Of a DNA stretch of 5,264 nt, positions 1-5,264 are shown one piece after another; positions within the stretch are counted from its first letter, which is position 1, and each line of letters starts with the position of its first letter. The notes under the pieces were generated by a model. That model made no database searches, was not told the origin of the DNA, and saw nothing but the letters and a program-made list of their open reading frames with translations. The stretch lies in the NCBI GenBank assembly GCA_030600405.1, contig JAUVMD010000124.1:1-5264 (forward strand). Reading direction: 5' to 3'. The stretch comes from Nitrospirota bacterium. Its GTDB lineage: Bacteria > Nitrospinota > Nitrospinia > Nitrospinales > Nitrospinaceae. The translations under genes were made by a program, and so were the position numbers.

Positions 1-201
1 ATCAAATCGGGCGGGTCGCCCGACCAGTTGTTCAACCGGGATTTGGTGGCGGAATTGGAACCGGTCGCTCGGAAAAAATCGCTGTCCCATCTTTTAAAAA
101 TGGCCGAGGCGGTAAATCAAACCAAGTATGCCTTGTCCGGAAACGCCAACGCCCAGCTGGCGCTGGAAACCATGCTGTTGGATTTTTGTGAGGCCGCCTG
201 A
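1..201 (+). CDS. holB: DNA polymerase III delta' subunit, C-terminal end (partial)
   Basis: The frame is open from base 1 to the TGA at 199-201 and encodes the last 66 residues of a protein that starts outside the window. The visible part is helical. It ends in a pattern of alternating hydrophobic and Asn residues (LSGNANAQLALETMLLDF) typical of the C-terminal collar domain of clamp-loader subunits, where an N-x-N-x-x-L-x-L-E-x-L-L motif is usual in HolB/DnaX-type proteins. Delta' is part of the clamp loader that places the beta sliding clamp on DNA at the replication fork. The position directly before ricT, metG and tatD supports the call, because holB is the usual gene there in many bacteria. 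Its stop overlaps the ricT start by one base, so the two are probably translationally coupled. The nucleotide-binding and zinc modules lie outside the window and cannot be checked. DnaX is a less likely alternative, given the context and the absence of its long tail. Confidence 0.78.
   Translation: MKSGGSPDQLFNRDLVAELEPVARKKSLSHLLKMAEAVNQTKYALSGNANAQLALETMLLDFCEAA
190..193 (+). promoter_or_regulatory. Shine-Dalgarno of ricT inside holB
   Basis: GAGG lies 7 nt before the ATG at 201, within the last codons of holB. It supports 201 as the ricT start, together with the 1-nt stop/start overlap (TGATG). Confidence 0.55.
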
Positions 202-1112
202 TGTACCGAACCCTAAAAAATTATCCTGATTGCAAAAAGAAAGAACAGGCGAATCATCCACCGGAGCCTCCTCCCAAGTTTGTCATTGGGACGCGCATCC
301 GAGGATCGCTCAAGTCCGAATCATGCAACCCGCAAAATCTGAATCTCCGGGTCGGCATTCAGGTTATGGTCGACACCGACGATGGACCCAAAATGGGTCA
401 AGTGGTGTCCAACAAAATGATCAACATTCGAAAAGATGACACCTTCGCTCCGCCCAAAATTCTGCGCATCGCCAATGAGAAAGATCTGGCCAAAGAAAAA
501 AACAAACAAGAACGGGAATGGAACTCCAGCCAATTCTGCTGGGAGTTGATCGACAAGCTGAGTCTGGCCATGAATCTGAGCCGGGTAGTTTATTTCGAAG
601 AAATGAATAAATCGATCTTTTATTTCACGGCGGAGGGCCGGATCGATTTCCGCGAACTGGTCAAGCAGTTGGCCGCCAAACTGCGGCACCGGATCGAAAT
701 GCGGCAGGTCGGCGTCCGGGACGAAGCCAAGGCCATCACCGGCAACGGGATTTGCGGGGAATCCCTGTGTTGCTCCACCTTCCTAACGGAGTTCACCCCC
801 GTCACCATCCGAATGGCCAAGGACCAGGGACTGGCGCTCAACCCCAGTAAAATTTCCGGAGTCTGCGGACGCCTCATGTGCTGTCTTCAATACGAGCACG
901 ACCTTTACCGAACCATGATCAAGGAACTCCCTAAAATCGGCAAGATCATCAATACTCCGGAAGGCCCCGGCAAGGTGGTCAAGAACGATATCCTGAAGCA
1001 GGTCATCACGGTTCGCCTGCTTGATGATGACTACATGATGTACTATCATCTGGACGAGCTCCGGGAATACCTGAACAAGCCCCAGGAAAAACCCACGGCC
1101 CCAACCCAATAA
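201..1112 (+). CDS. ricT: PSP1-domain iron-sulfur protein RicT (YaaT family)
   Basis: This 303-residue protein belongs to the PSP1/YaaT family. In Bacillus subtilis RicT forms a complex with RicA and RicF that carries [4Fe-4S] clusters and stimulates RNase Y-dependent RNA maturation; in other phyla it is often present without known partners. The N-terminal half carries the PSP1-type fold (about residues 50-170, with VGIQVMVDTDDG near 51-62). The cysteine-rich signature follows as two clusters: C185, C190 and C191 (GICGESLCC), then C222, C227 and C228 (GVCGRLMCC), all present and presumably the cluster ligands. The C-terminal part (about 245-290) is a small basic, beta-rich segment with a KIGKIINTPEGPGKV stretch. 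The first ~25 residues are Lys- and Pro-rich and look like a disordered leader. The start is supported by GAGG 7 nt upstream and the overlap with the holB stop. Family membership is secure; the molecular role in this organism is inference. Confidence 0.93.
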   Translation: MYRTLKNYPDCKKKEQANHPPEPPPKFVIGTRIRGSLKSESCNPQNLNLRVGIQVMVDTDDGPKMGQVVSNKMINIRKDDTFAPPKILRIANEKDLAKEKNKQEREWNSSQFCWELIDKLSLAMNLSRVVYFEEMNKSIFYFTAEGRIDFRELVKQLAAKLRHRIEMRQVGVRDEAKAITGNGICGESLCCSTFLTEFTPVTIRMAKDQGLALNPSKISGVCGRLMCCLQYEHDLYRTMIKELPKIGKIINTPEGPGKVVKNDILKQVITVRLLDDDYMMYYHLDELREYLNKPQEKPTAPTQ

Positions 1113-1135
1113 CCCTTTGCCCCTTTAAGCCATTA

Positions 1136-3085
1136 ATGAAGAAAAAAACGTTTTTTATCACCACGCCCATATATTACGTCAACGACGTCCCTCATATCGG
1201 GCATGCCTACACCACCATCGCGGCGGATGTGGTGGCGCGTTACAAACGGCTGGCAGGATACGACGTGTTTTTCCTGACGGGGACCGACGAGCACGGCCAG
1301 AAAGTCCAGCAAGCCGCCGGACAATCGGGCAAAGACCCGCAGGCGCATGTCGACGACCTGCATGTGCGCTTCAAGGAACTGTGGGTCCGGTTCAATATTT
1401 CCAATAATGATTTCATCCGCACCACCGAGGAGCGTCACAAGAAAGTAGTTCACGAAATCCTTCAGAAGCTGTACGACGAAGGCGAAATCTACAAAAAAAA
1501 CTACGAGGGCTGGTACTGCATGCCGGACGAAAGGTTCTGGACGGAAAAAGATCTCGTGGACGGAAACTGCCCGGAATGCGGACGCAAGGTCGAAAAAATC
1601 AACGAAAGCAATTACTTCTTTAAAATGGGACAACACCGCGACTGGCTGGTCGATTACATCAATCAAAATGAAAACTTCATCCAGCCTAAATCGCGACGTA
1701 ACGAAATTCTCGGCTTCCTTAAACAGCCGCTGGACGACCTGTGCATTTCACGGCCCACGGAACGTTTGTCGTGGGGCATTCCCCTACCCTTCGACTACAG
1801 CGACTATGTCACCTACGTCTGGTTCGACGCACTCATCAATTACATTTCCACCTTTGGGACGCTGGATAAAATCCACGCCTGCGATTACTGGCCGGCGGCG
1901 CATCACTTGATCGGCAAGGATATCCTCACCACGCATTCGGTGTACTGGGCAACCATGCTGAAAGCCATCGGCCTCCCCCTGCCACAGAACATCTTTGCGC
2001 ACGGCTGGTGGACGGTGAACGGTCAGAAAATGTCCAAGTCGCTCCGCAACGTGGTGGAGCCGAATCATCTCATCGATCAGTTCGGGGTCGACGTGATCCG
2101 CTACTTCCTGCTCCGCGAAGTGCCGTTTGGATTGGACGGCGACTTTTCGCACAAGGCGCTGATCGGCCGGATCAACAGCGACCTCGCCAACAACCTCGGC
2201 AACCTGCTCAACCGCACGCTTAATATGCTGAAGAAGTACTTTAAAGGTGAGCTCCCAAAACCCGATACTAAAGGAGATGAGGATGCACCCCTTGTCGCCA
2301 AATCGGCCGAGGTCATCAAAGAAGTCGACCGATTGTACGGCGAGCTGGCCTACAGTAAAATTCTTGCAAAAATTTGGGAGTTTCTGGATGCCGGCAACAT
2401 CTATGTCAACGACACCGCGCCGTGGAACCTAGCGAAGACCGACGACGGGAAAAAGCGTCTGGCAACGGTCCTCTACAATGCCTCCGAAGCCTGCCGGGTG
2501 ATCGCCATCCTTATCGCGCCCTTCATGCCGGAGACCGCCGATAAAATGATGACACAACTCGGTATCGACACCCCGATTGAAAAACAGGGTTTGGACTCAA
2601 TAAAAAAATGGGGATGGATCAAATCTGGCACGCAGACACACCAGGGCGCGCAAATCTTTCCGCGCATCGACGACAAAGCCGCCGCTAAAATTCTGGAGTC
2701 GGTGGACATTGGAGGCAATGTGGAAACCAAAGCAGACCAAAAATCAGAGAGTGACGACAAGGGCCAGATCACTATCGACGATTTTATGAAAGTCGATCTG
2801 CGCACCGCTAAAATCCTGGAAGCAGAAAATGTGAAGAAATCGAAAAAACTGATCAAGCTGAAAGTCGACCTCGGCACGGAACAACGCCAGGTACTGGCCG
2901 GCATCGCCGAAGCCTACGAACCGGAACAACTCGTCGGCCGCACCGTCATCCTGGTCGCCAATCTTAAACCCGCCAAACTGATGGGCCTCGAATCGCAGGG
3001 CATGATCCTCGCCGGGAGCAATGGCGATGCCATCATCCTCGGCGGATTCGACAGCGACCTGCCGCCCGGAGTGCGCGTCAAATGA
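1136..3085 (+). CDS. metG: Methionyl-tRNA synthetase with C-terminal tRNA-binding domain
   Basis: This cytosolic class I aminoacyl-tRNA synthetase charges tRNA-Met (elongator and initiator) with methionine using ATP. At 649 residues it has the usual length of the dimeric bacterial form. The Rossmann catalytic core carries the HIGH motif at 20-23 (PHIGHAYTT), TGTDEHG at 48-54, and KMSKS at 298-302 (NGQKMSKSLRN). The inserted zinc knuckle lies at 128-148; its positions are C128, D131, C145 and C148, so the second ligand is Asp rather than Cys. The anticodon-binding helical domain covers about 340-500 (NLGNLLNRTLNM near 353). A charged linker, about 515-542, leads to an EMAPII/Trbp111-like OB-fold domain at 543-649 (MKVDLRTAKILEAE, then LKPAKLMGLESQGMILA), used for dimerisation and general tRNA binding. 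The start is fixed by the conserved KTFFITTPIYYVND beginning, although no clear Shine-Dalgarno precedes it. It lies 23 bp after ricT and overlaps the next gene by 4 nt. Confidence 0.97.
   Translation: MKKKTFFITTPIYYVNDVPHIGHAYTTIAADVVARYKRLAGYDVFFLTGTDEHGQKVQQAAGQSGKDPQAHVDDLHVRFKELWVRFNISNNDFIRTTEERHKKVVHEILQKLYDEGEIYKKNYEGWYCMPDERFWTEKDLVDGNCPECGRKVEKINESNYFFKMGQHRDWLVDYINQNENFIQPKSRRNEILGFLKQPLDDLCISRPTERLSWGIPLPFDYSDYVTYVWFDALINYISTFGTLDKIHACDYWPAAHHLIGKDILTTHSVYWATMLKAIGLPLPQNIFAHGWWTVNGQKMSKSLRNVVEPNHLIDQFGVDVIRYFLLREVPFGLDGDFSHKALIGRINSDLANNLGNLLNRTLNMLKKYFKGELPKPDTKGDEDAPLVAKSAEVIKEVDRLYGELAYSKILAKIWEFLDAGNIYVNDTAPWNLAKTDDGKKRLATVLYNASEACRVIAILIAPFMPETADKMMTQLGIDTPIEKQGLDSIKKWGWIKSGTQTHQGAQIFPRIDDKAAAKILESVDIGGNVETKADQKSESDDKGQITIDDFMKVDLRTAKILEAENVKKSKKLIKLKVDLGTEQRQVLAGIAEAYEPEQLVGRTVILVANLKPAKLMGLESQGMILAGSNGDAIILGGFDSDLPPGVRVK
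3068..3071 (+). promoter_or_regulatory. Shine-Dalgarno of the tatD fusion gene inside metG
   Basis: GGAG lies 10 nt before the first ATG (3082) and 13 nt before the second, in-frame ATG (3085). The spacing slightly favours 3082, which gives a 4-nt ATGA overlap with the metG stop. Start 3085 would instead give a 1-nt TGATG overlap and a protein one residue shorter. Confidence 0.5.
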
Positions 3086-4470
3086 TGATCGATACCCATG
3101 CTCATATCGATATGGATTCGTACGACGAGGACCGCGAAGAAACCATCCAACGCGCCCGCGATAACGGCGTCAAATACATGGTGAATATCGGGTGCGACAT
3201 CGAGAGCAGTCAGCGGTCGGTGGAGCTGACCGAGCACTATGACTTCATCTACGCCACCGCCGGGGTGCATCCGCACGACACTAAAAATATCCACGGCGAC
3301 ACCTACGATCACCTGCGCATCCTGCTGGATCATCCAAAAGTGATTGCACTGGGAGAGATCGGCCTCGATTACTTCAAAAATTATTCGCCGCAGGACGTGC
3401 AACGCAAGCACTTCCGCAAGCAGATCGAACTCGCCAAGGAACTGGACAAACCAATCATCATTCACAGCCGCGACGCCAAGCAGGACATGATGTCCATCCT
3501 TTCCGATTACTATGACGATCCCAACGGCAAGGCGGGTATCTTCCACTGTTTTTCCGACGACCAGGAACTGGCCGACGCGGCGCTGGCGATGGGATTCTAC
3601 ATTTCATTCGCGGGCACGGTGACGTTCAAGAATGCGGACAACCTGCGGCAGATCGCCAAAACGATTCCCGCCGATCGGCTGTTCGCGGAGACCGACTGTC
3701 CGTTCATGGCGCCGGTGCCGAATCGCGGCAAACGCAACGAACCGGCATTCGTCAACCACACCGCCGCCAAGCTGGCGGAGGTACGCGGTCTCAAAATTGA
3801 AGATGTCGAGCGTACGATGGAGCTGAACTTCCACGACCTGTTTGGGATCGGCGAGTCCGCCACACCGGGAACGGTTTCGTATCAGATTCGCAACTCCCTG
3901 TACCTCAACCTGACGCAACGGTGCACCGCCAATTGCGTGTTCTGCACGCGCCTGACGAAACCGATTGTGCAGGGCTACAATCTGGCACTGGACCGCGAAC
4001 CGACGGCGCAGGAGGTGTGGGACTCCATCGATGACGTGAAAAGGTACGACGAAATCGTGTTCTGCGGTTACGGCGAGCCAACTCTGCGCCTCGACGTCAT
4101 CAAGGAAGTCGCCCAAAAAATAAAGGACGCCGGCGGACGCGTACGGCTCAATACCAATGGCCACGGCAACGTCATCAACAAGCGCAATATCCTGCCGGAG
4201 CTCAAGGGACTGGTCGATGAAATATCCATCAGCCTCAACGCTGACAACTCGGAAGCGTATGATGAAGTGGCTCAGCCCCTGCCCTCGTTCCGCGGCATGA
4301 TCTACGATGAAATCAAAACATTCATCGCGGAATCTAAGAAATATATTCCCGCCGTGCAGGCGACCATCGTCACGCACCAGGAAGATGTTGATGAAGCCAA
4401 GTGCGAAGACATCGTGAAAAAGGAATTCGGCGTCAATTACCGCCCCCGGCGTTACAACATCACAGGATAA
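3082..4470 (+). CDS. TatD-family nuclease fused to a radical SAM domain
   Basis: This 462-residue protein has two enzymes in one chain. Residues 1 to about 257 form a complete TatD metal-dependent hydrolase (TIM barrel). Its metal-site residues are H6 and H8 (IDTHAHID), E92 (ALGEIGLDYF), H128 (PIIIHSRDA), H155 (GIFHCFSDD) and D205 (FAETDCPF). TatD proteins are 3'-5' exonucleases/deoxyribonucleases linked to DNA repair. After the usual TatD end (NFHDLFGI, about 249-256) a short linker leads to a radical SAM domain, about 264-462. This has the CxxxCxxC motif for a [4Fe-4S] cluster and S-adenosylmethionine at C281, C285 and C288, the GEP-type motif at 331-333 (FCGYGEPTLR), and NTNGHGN at 358-364. 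This second part matches, from memory, the TatD-associated radical SAM family, which is often encoded beside or fused to tatD; its substrate is unknown. The frame is uninterrupted through the junction. Both active sites look intact. The gene overlaps metG by 4 nt and is 3 bp from the DUF423 gene. Confidence 0.93.
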   Translation: MMIDTHAHIDMDSYDEDREETIQRARDNGVKYMVNIGCDIESSQRSVELTEHYDFIYATAGVHPHDTKNIHGDTYDHLRILLDHPKVIALGEIGLDYFKNYSPQDVQRKHFRKQIELAKELDKPIIIHSRDAKQDMMSILSDYYDDPNGKAGIFHCFSDDQELADAALAMGFYISFAGTVTFKNADNLRQIAKTIPADRLFAETDCPFMAPVPNRGKRNEPAFVNHTAAKLAEVRGLKIEDVERTMELNFHDLFGIGESATPGTVSYQIRNSLYLNLTQRCTANCVFCTRLTKPIVQGYNLALDREPTAQEVWDSIDDVKRYDEIVFCGYGEPTLRLDVIKEVAQKIKDAGGRVRLNTNGHGNVINKRNILPELKGLVDEISISLNADNSEAYDEVAQPLPSFRGMIYDEIKTFIAESKKYIPAVQATIVTHQEDVDEAKCEDIVKKEFGVNYRPRRYNITG

Positions 4471-4473
4471 ATC

Positions 4474-4848
4474 ATGCATCTCTGGATCAAACTCGGTGGT
4501 ATCTTCGGCGGATTGAGCGTCATGCTCGGTGCGTTCGGAGCGCATTCACTCAAGGAGCGGCTGACCGAACAAAGCCTGGCGACGTTTCAAACGGGAGTGC
4601 TGTACCAATTCATGCACAGCCTGGCGCTGATTCTGGTGGGTCTCCTGTCACTGCACTTTGCCGACGAACACAAAAAAAAGATCGAGCGGCCGGGATGGTT
4701 TTTCCTCGCCGGTATCGTGCTGTTCAGCGGCAGTTTGTACTCGCTGGCGCTGGGCGGTCCAAGGTGGCTGGGACCCGTCACCCCCCTCGGCGGACTGTCC
4801 TTCATGATCGGCTGGTTCCTCCTCGCCTTTTCCCTGCCTAAAAAATAG
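4474..4848 (+). CDS. DUF423 family small integral membrane protein (YgdD-like)
   Basis: This 124-residue protein of unknown function has the typical DUF423 length and conserved residues. Four hydrophobic segments fit membrane helices at about 4-24, 43-62, 74-93 and 102-120. Family hallmarks are LGAFGAHSLK at 18-27, YQFMHSLAL at 44-52, and FSGSLYSLALGG followed by WLGPVTPLGGLSFMIGW at 84-114. A short charged loop (HKKKIERP) separates helices 2 and 3, and the chain ends in a basic LPKK. It should sit in the cytoplasmic membrane; no enzymatic residues are evident. AGGA at 4464-4467 is 6 nt before the ATG and just ahead of the stop of the preceding gene, so co-translation with the tatD fusion is likely. 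Family assignment is confident, but no biochemical role can be stated. It is probably the last gene of the housekeeping run, since a longer gap with its own promoter-like sequence follows. Confidence 0.93.
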   Translation: MHLWIKLGGIFGGLSVMLGAFGAHSLKERLTEQSLATFQTGVLYQFMHSLALILVGLLSLHFADEHKKKIERPGWFFLAGIVLFSGSLYSLALGGPRWLGPVTPLGGLSFMIGWFLLAFSLPKK

Positions 4849-4868
4849 CGGCACCATCCCGCAAATAT

Positions 4869-4897
4869 TTGACCGACACGGCTTACCCCCTTAGACT
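4869..4897 (+). promoter_or_regulatory. Possible sigma70-type promoter for the lapA-like gene
   Basis: TTGACC (4869-4874, 5 of 6 to the -35 consensus) and TAGACT (4892-4897, 4 of 6 to the -10 consensus) are separated by exactly 17 nt. They lie in the only sizeable gap of the window, upstream of the lapA-like frame, and would give a leader of about 40 nt. This is a pattern match by eye; no transcript data are available. No convincing terminator was seen between 4849 and 4868, so read-through from the upstream operon is also possible. Confidence 0.4.
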
Positions 4898-4902
4898 TGA
4901 TT

Positions 4903-4918
4903 TGTACCTCCCGGTACA
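4903..4918 (+). repeat. Inverted repeat in the leader of the lapA-like gene
   Basis: TGTACC-TCCC-GGTACA is a perfect 6-bp inverted repeat around a 4-nt loop. It begins 5 nt downstream of the possible -10 box and ends 24 nt before the ATG. It could form a small hairpin near the 5' end of the transcript or serve as a half-site pair for a DNA-binding protein. It has no following T-run, so it is not a typical intrinsic terminator. Confidence 0.4.
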
Positions 4919-4932
4919 TTCATTTTCAGGCA

Positions 4933-4937
4933 GGGAG
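4933..4937 (+). promoter_or_regulatory. Shine-Dalgarno of the lapA-like gene
   Basis: GGGAG lies 5 nt before the ATG at 4943. This good ribosome binding site argues that ATG 4943 is the genuine start, even though the frame it opens is not the LapA frame. It supports reading the locus as a frame disruption at the A-tract rather than as a gene with a later start. Confidence 0.6.
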
Positions 4938-4942
4938 TACTA

Positions 4943-5141
4943 ATGAAAAAAAAACATCAAAGTTTATGCTGGGCTGGGGCTGTTGATTCTGGTGGTACTG
5001 TTCACCCTGCAGAATACGGAAACGGTGCCCATCAGTTTTCTGTTCTGGGAATTCCGGATTTCCCGGGCACTCATGATTCTCATGATATTCGTGGTCGGGG
5101 TGCTGGTCGGCATTTCCTCCAACTACCTCAAGCGAAGGTGA
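4943..5141 (+). pseudogene. LapA-domain (DUF1049) small membrane protein, frame broken at an A9 tract
   Basis: From 4947 to the TGA at 5139-5141 one frame encodes a clear LapA-domain protein: a first membrane helix, the LQNTETVPISFLFW signature, a second membrane helix and a basic NYLKRR tail. LapA proteins are small inner-membrane proteins; in Escherichia coli LapA works with LapB in lipopolysaccharide assembly. The only ATG with a good Shine-Dalgarno (4943) is one frame off. From it, translation runs through nine A residues into an unrelated 72-codon frame ending at 5161. In the LapA frame a TGA (4944-4946) blocks extension upstream. With eight A residues instead of nine the product would be a normal 65-residue protein beginning MKKNIKVYAG, with helices at about 5-22 and 41-58. 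Explanations are a one-base sequencing or assembly error, a real indel, slippage on the A-run that still yields some product, or a weak in-frame non-ATG start (TTG 4983, GTG 4992) that would truncate helix 1. The homology call is firm; its expression state is not. Confidence 0.8.
4946..4954 (+). repeat. A9 homopolymer just after the start codon of the lapA-like gene
   Basis: Nine consecutive A residues directly follow the ATG at 4943. This is the longest homopolymer I noticed in the window; A8 runs at 1493-1500 (metG) and in the DUF423 gene near 4672-4679 are in frame. The length leaves the downstream LapA frame out of register by one base. Confidence 0.85.
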
Positions 5142-5164
5142 TGGGTTTTATAGTTTGGTGAACG

Positions 5165-5264
5165 ATGATCATGAATCAAAAAAATGAACGTGGATGGTGG
5201 GAACTGTATAACTCTGATCCGGAGAAGGCGGATGCGAGGGATGGCCTCCCCTGCCGGGAAACCA
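5165..5264 (+). CDS. Hypothetical protein, N-terminal part, runs off the window
   Basis: An open frame begins at ATG 5165 or, two codons later, at ATG 5171 and has no stop before the window ends (33 codons from the first ATG). The start of the product is strongly hydrophilic: NQKNERGWWELYNSDPEKAD, followed by more charged residues and a single Cys in GLPCRET. There is no signal peptide or membrane helix in the visible part. GGTGA at 5157-5161 is 9 nt from ATG 5171 and only 3 nt from ATG 5165, which favours the second start. It lies about 25-30 bp after the lapA-like stop on the same strand with no terminator between, so it may share a transcript. I do not recognise the family; the visible fragment is too short to assign a function, and the call as a gene is moderate. 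Confidence 0.5.
   Translation, partial: MIMNQKNERGWWELYNSDPEKADARDGLPCRET

Noticed and set aside
2914..3546. A 210-codon - strand open frame spanning the metG/tatD junction
   Set aside because: It crosses two confidently identified genes, has no ribosome site or motif support, and reads as a shadow of their codon bias.
3604..4545. A 313-codon open frame on the - strand opposite the TatD-radical SAM gene
   Set aside because: It is antisense to a gene with full conserved motifs in both domains, its product shows no recognisable motif, and long antisense frames are expected in codon-biased, GC-rich genes.
4401..4841. A 146-codon + strand open frame overlapping the end of the radical SAM domain and the DUF423 gene
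   Set aside because: The other frame holds a full DUF423 protein with a ribosome site; this product is Arg/Pro-rich and without motifs.
4903..4918. Inverted repeat considered as a terminator for the upstream operon
   Set aside because: The stem is only 6 bp and is not followed by a T-run, and it lies downstream of promoter-like boxes, so a leader element is more likely.
4943..5161. The 72-codon frame that begins at the ATG with the good Shine-Dalgarno
   Set aside because: After the Lys codons it reads as the wrong frame of a clear LapA domain: no hydrophobic pattern or family resemblance, while the adjacent frame has two membrane helices and the LQNTE signature.
5165..5172. ATGATCAT palindrome at the start of the last open frame
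   Set aside because: An 8-bp palindrome is expected by chance, and it is explained by two nearby start codons.

Overview
This is a compact bacterial segment with every gene on the + strand. Most of it is a housekeeping run: the 3' end of holB (DNA polymerase III delta' subunit), ricT (PSP1-domain iron-sulfur protein), metG (methionyl-tRNA synthetase), a TatD nuclease fused to a radical SAM domain, and a small DUF423 membrane protein. Two small reading frames follow: a LapA-type (DUF1049) membrane protein whose frame is broken at an A9 tract, and an unrecognised gene that runs off the right edge. No RNA genes, CRISPR arrays, insertion sequences, attachment sites or origins were seen.

Layout: 1-201 is the holB tail, and its stop overlaps the ricT start by 1 nt (TGATG). 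ricT occupies 201-1112, followed by 23 bp and then metG at 1136-3085. The tatD-radical SAM gene (3082-4470) overlaps metG by 4 nt (ATGA). The DUF423 gene (4474-4848) begins 3 bp later. This spacing suggests one co-transcribed, partly translationally coupled operon reaching to about 4848. A 94-bp gap (4849-4942) then holds a plausible sigma70-type promoter, a small perfect inverted repeat and a good Shine-Dalgarno sequence ahead of the lapA-like frame (4943-5141). The last open frame starts at about 5165 or 5171.

Organism: the holB-ricT-metG-tatD order is a common bacterial arrangement. Moderately high G+C by eye, a dimer-type MetG with a C-terminal tRNA-binding domain, LapA and DUF423 proteins, and above all the TatD-radical SAM fusion point to a Gram-negative lineage such as Nitrospinota or the former Deltaproteobacteria. 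This is inference from memory of families, not a search, and is held with low to moderate confidence.

How the genes relate: holB (clamp loading), metG (tRNA charging) and tatD (3'-5' exonuclease/deoxyribonuclease family) are information-processing genes; RicT acts in RNA-processing regulation where it has been studied. The most unusual content is the covalent TatD-radical SAM fusion, whose chemistry is unknown, and the lapA frame broken at an A9 run right after its start codon. The window otherwise looks like an ordinary core-genome region, and I see no evidence of a defence island or mobile system.
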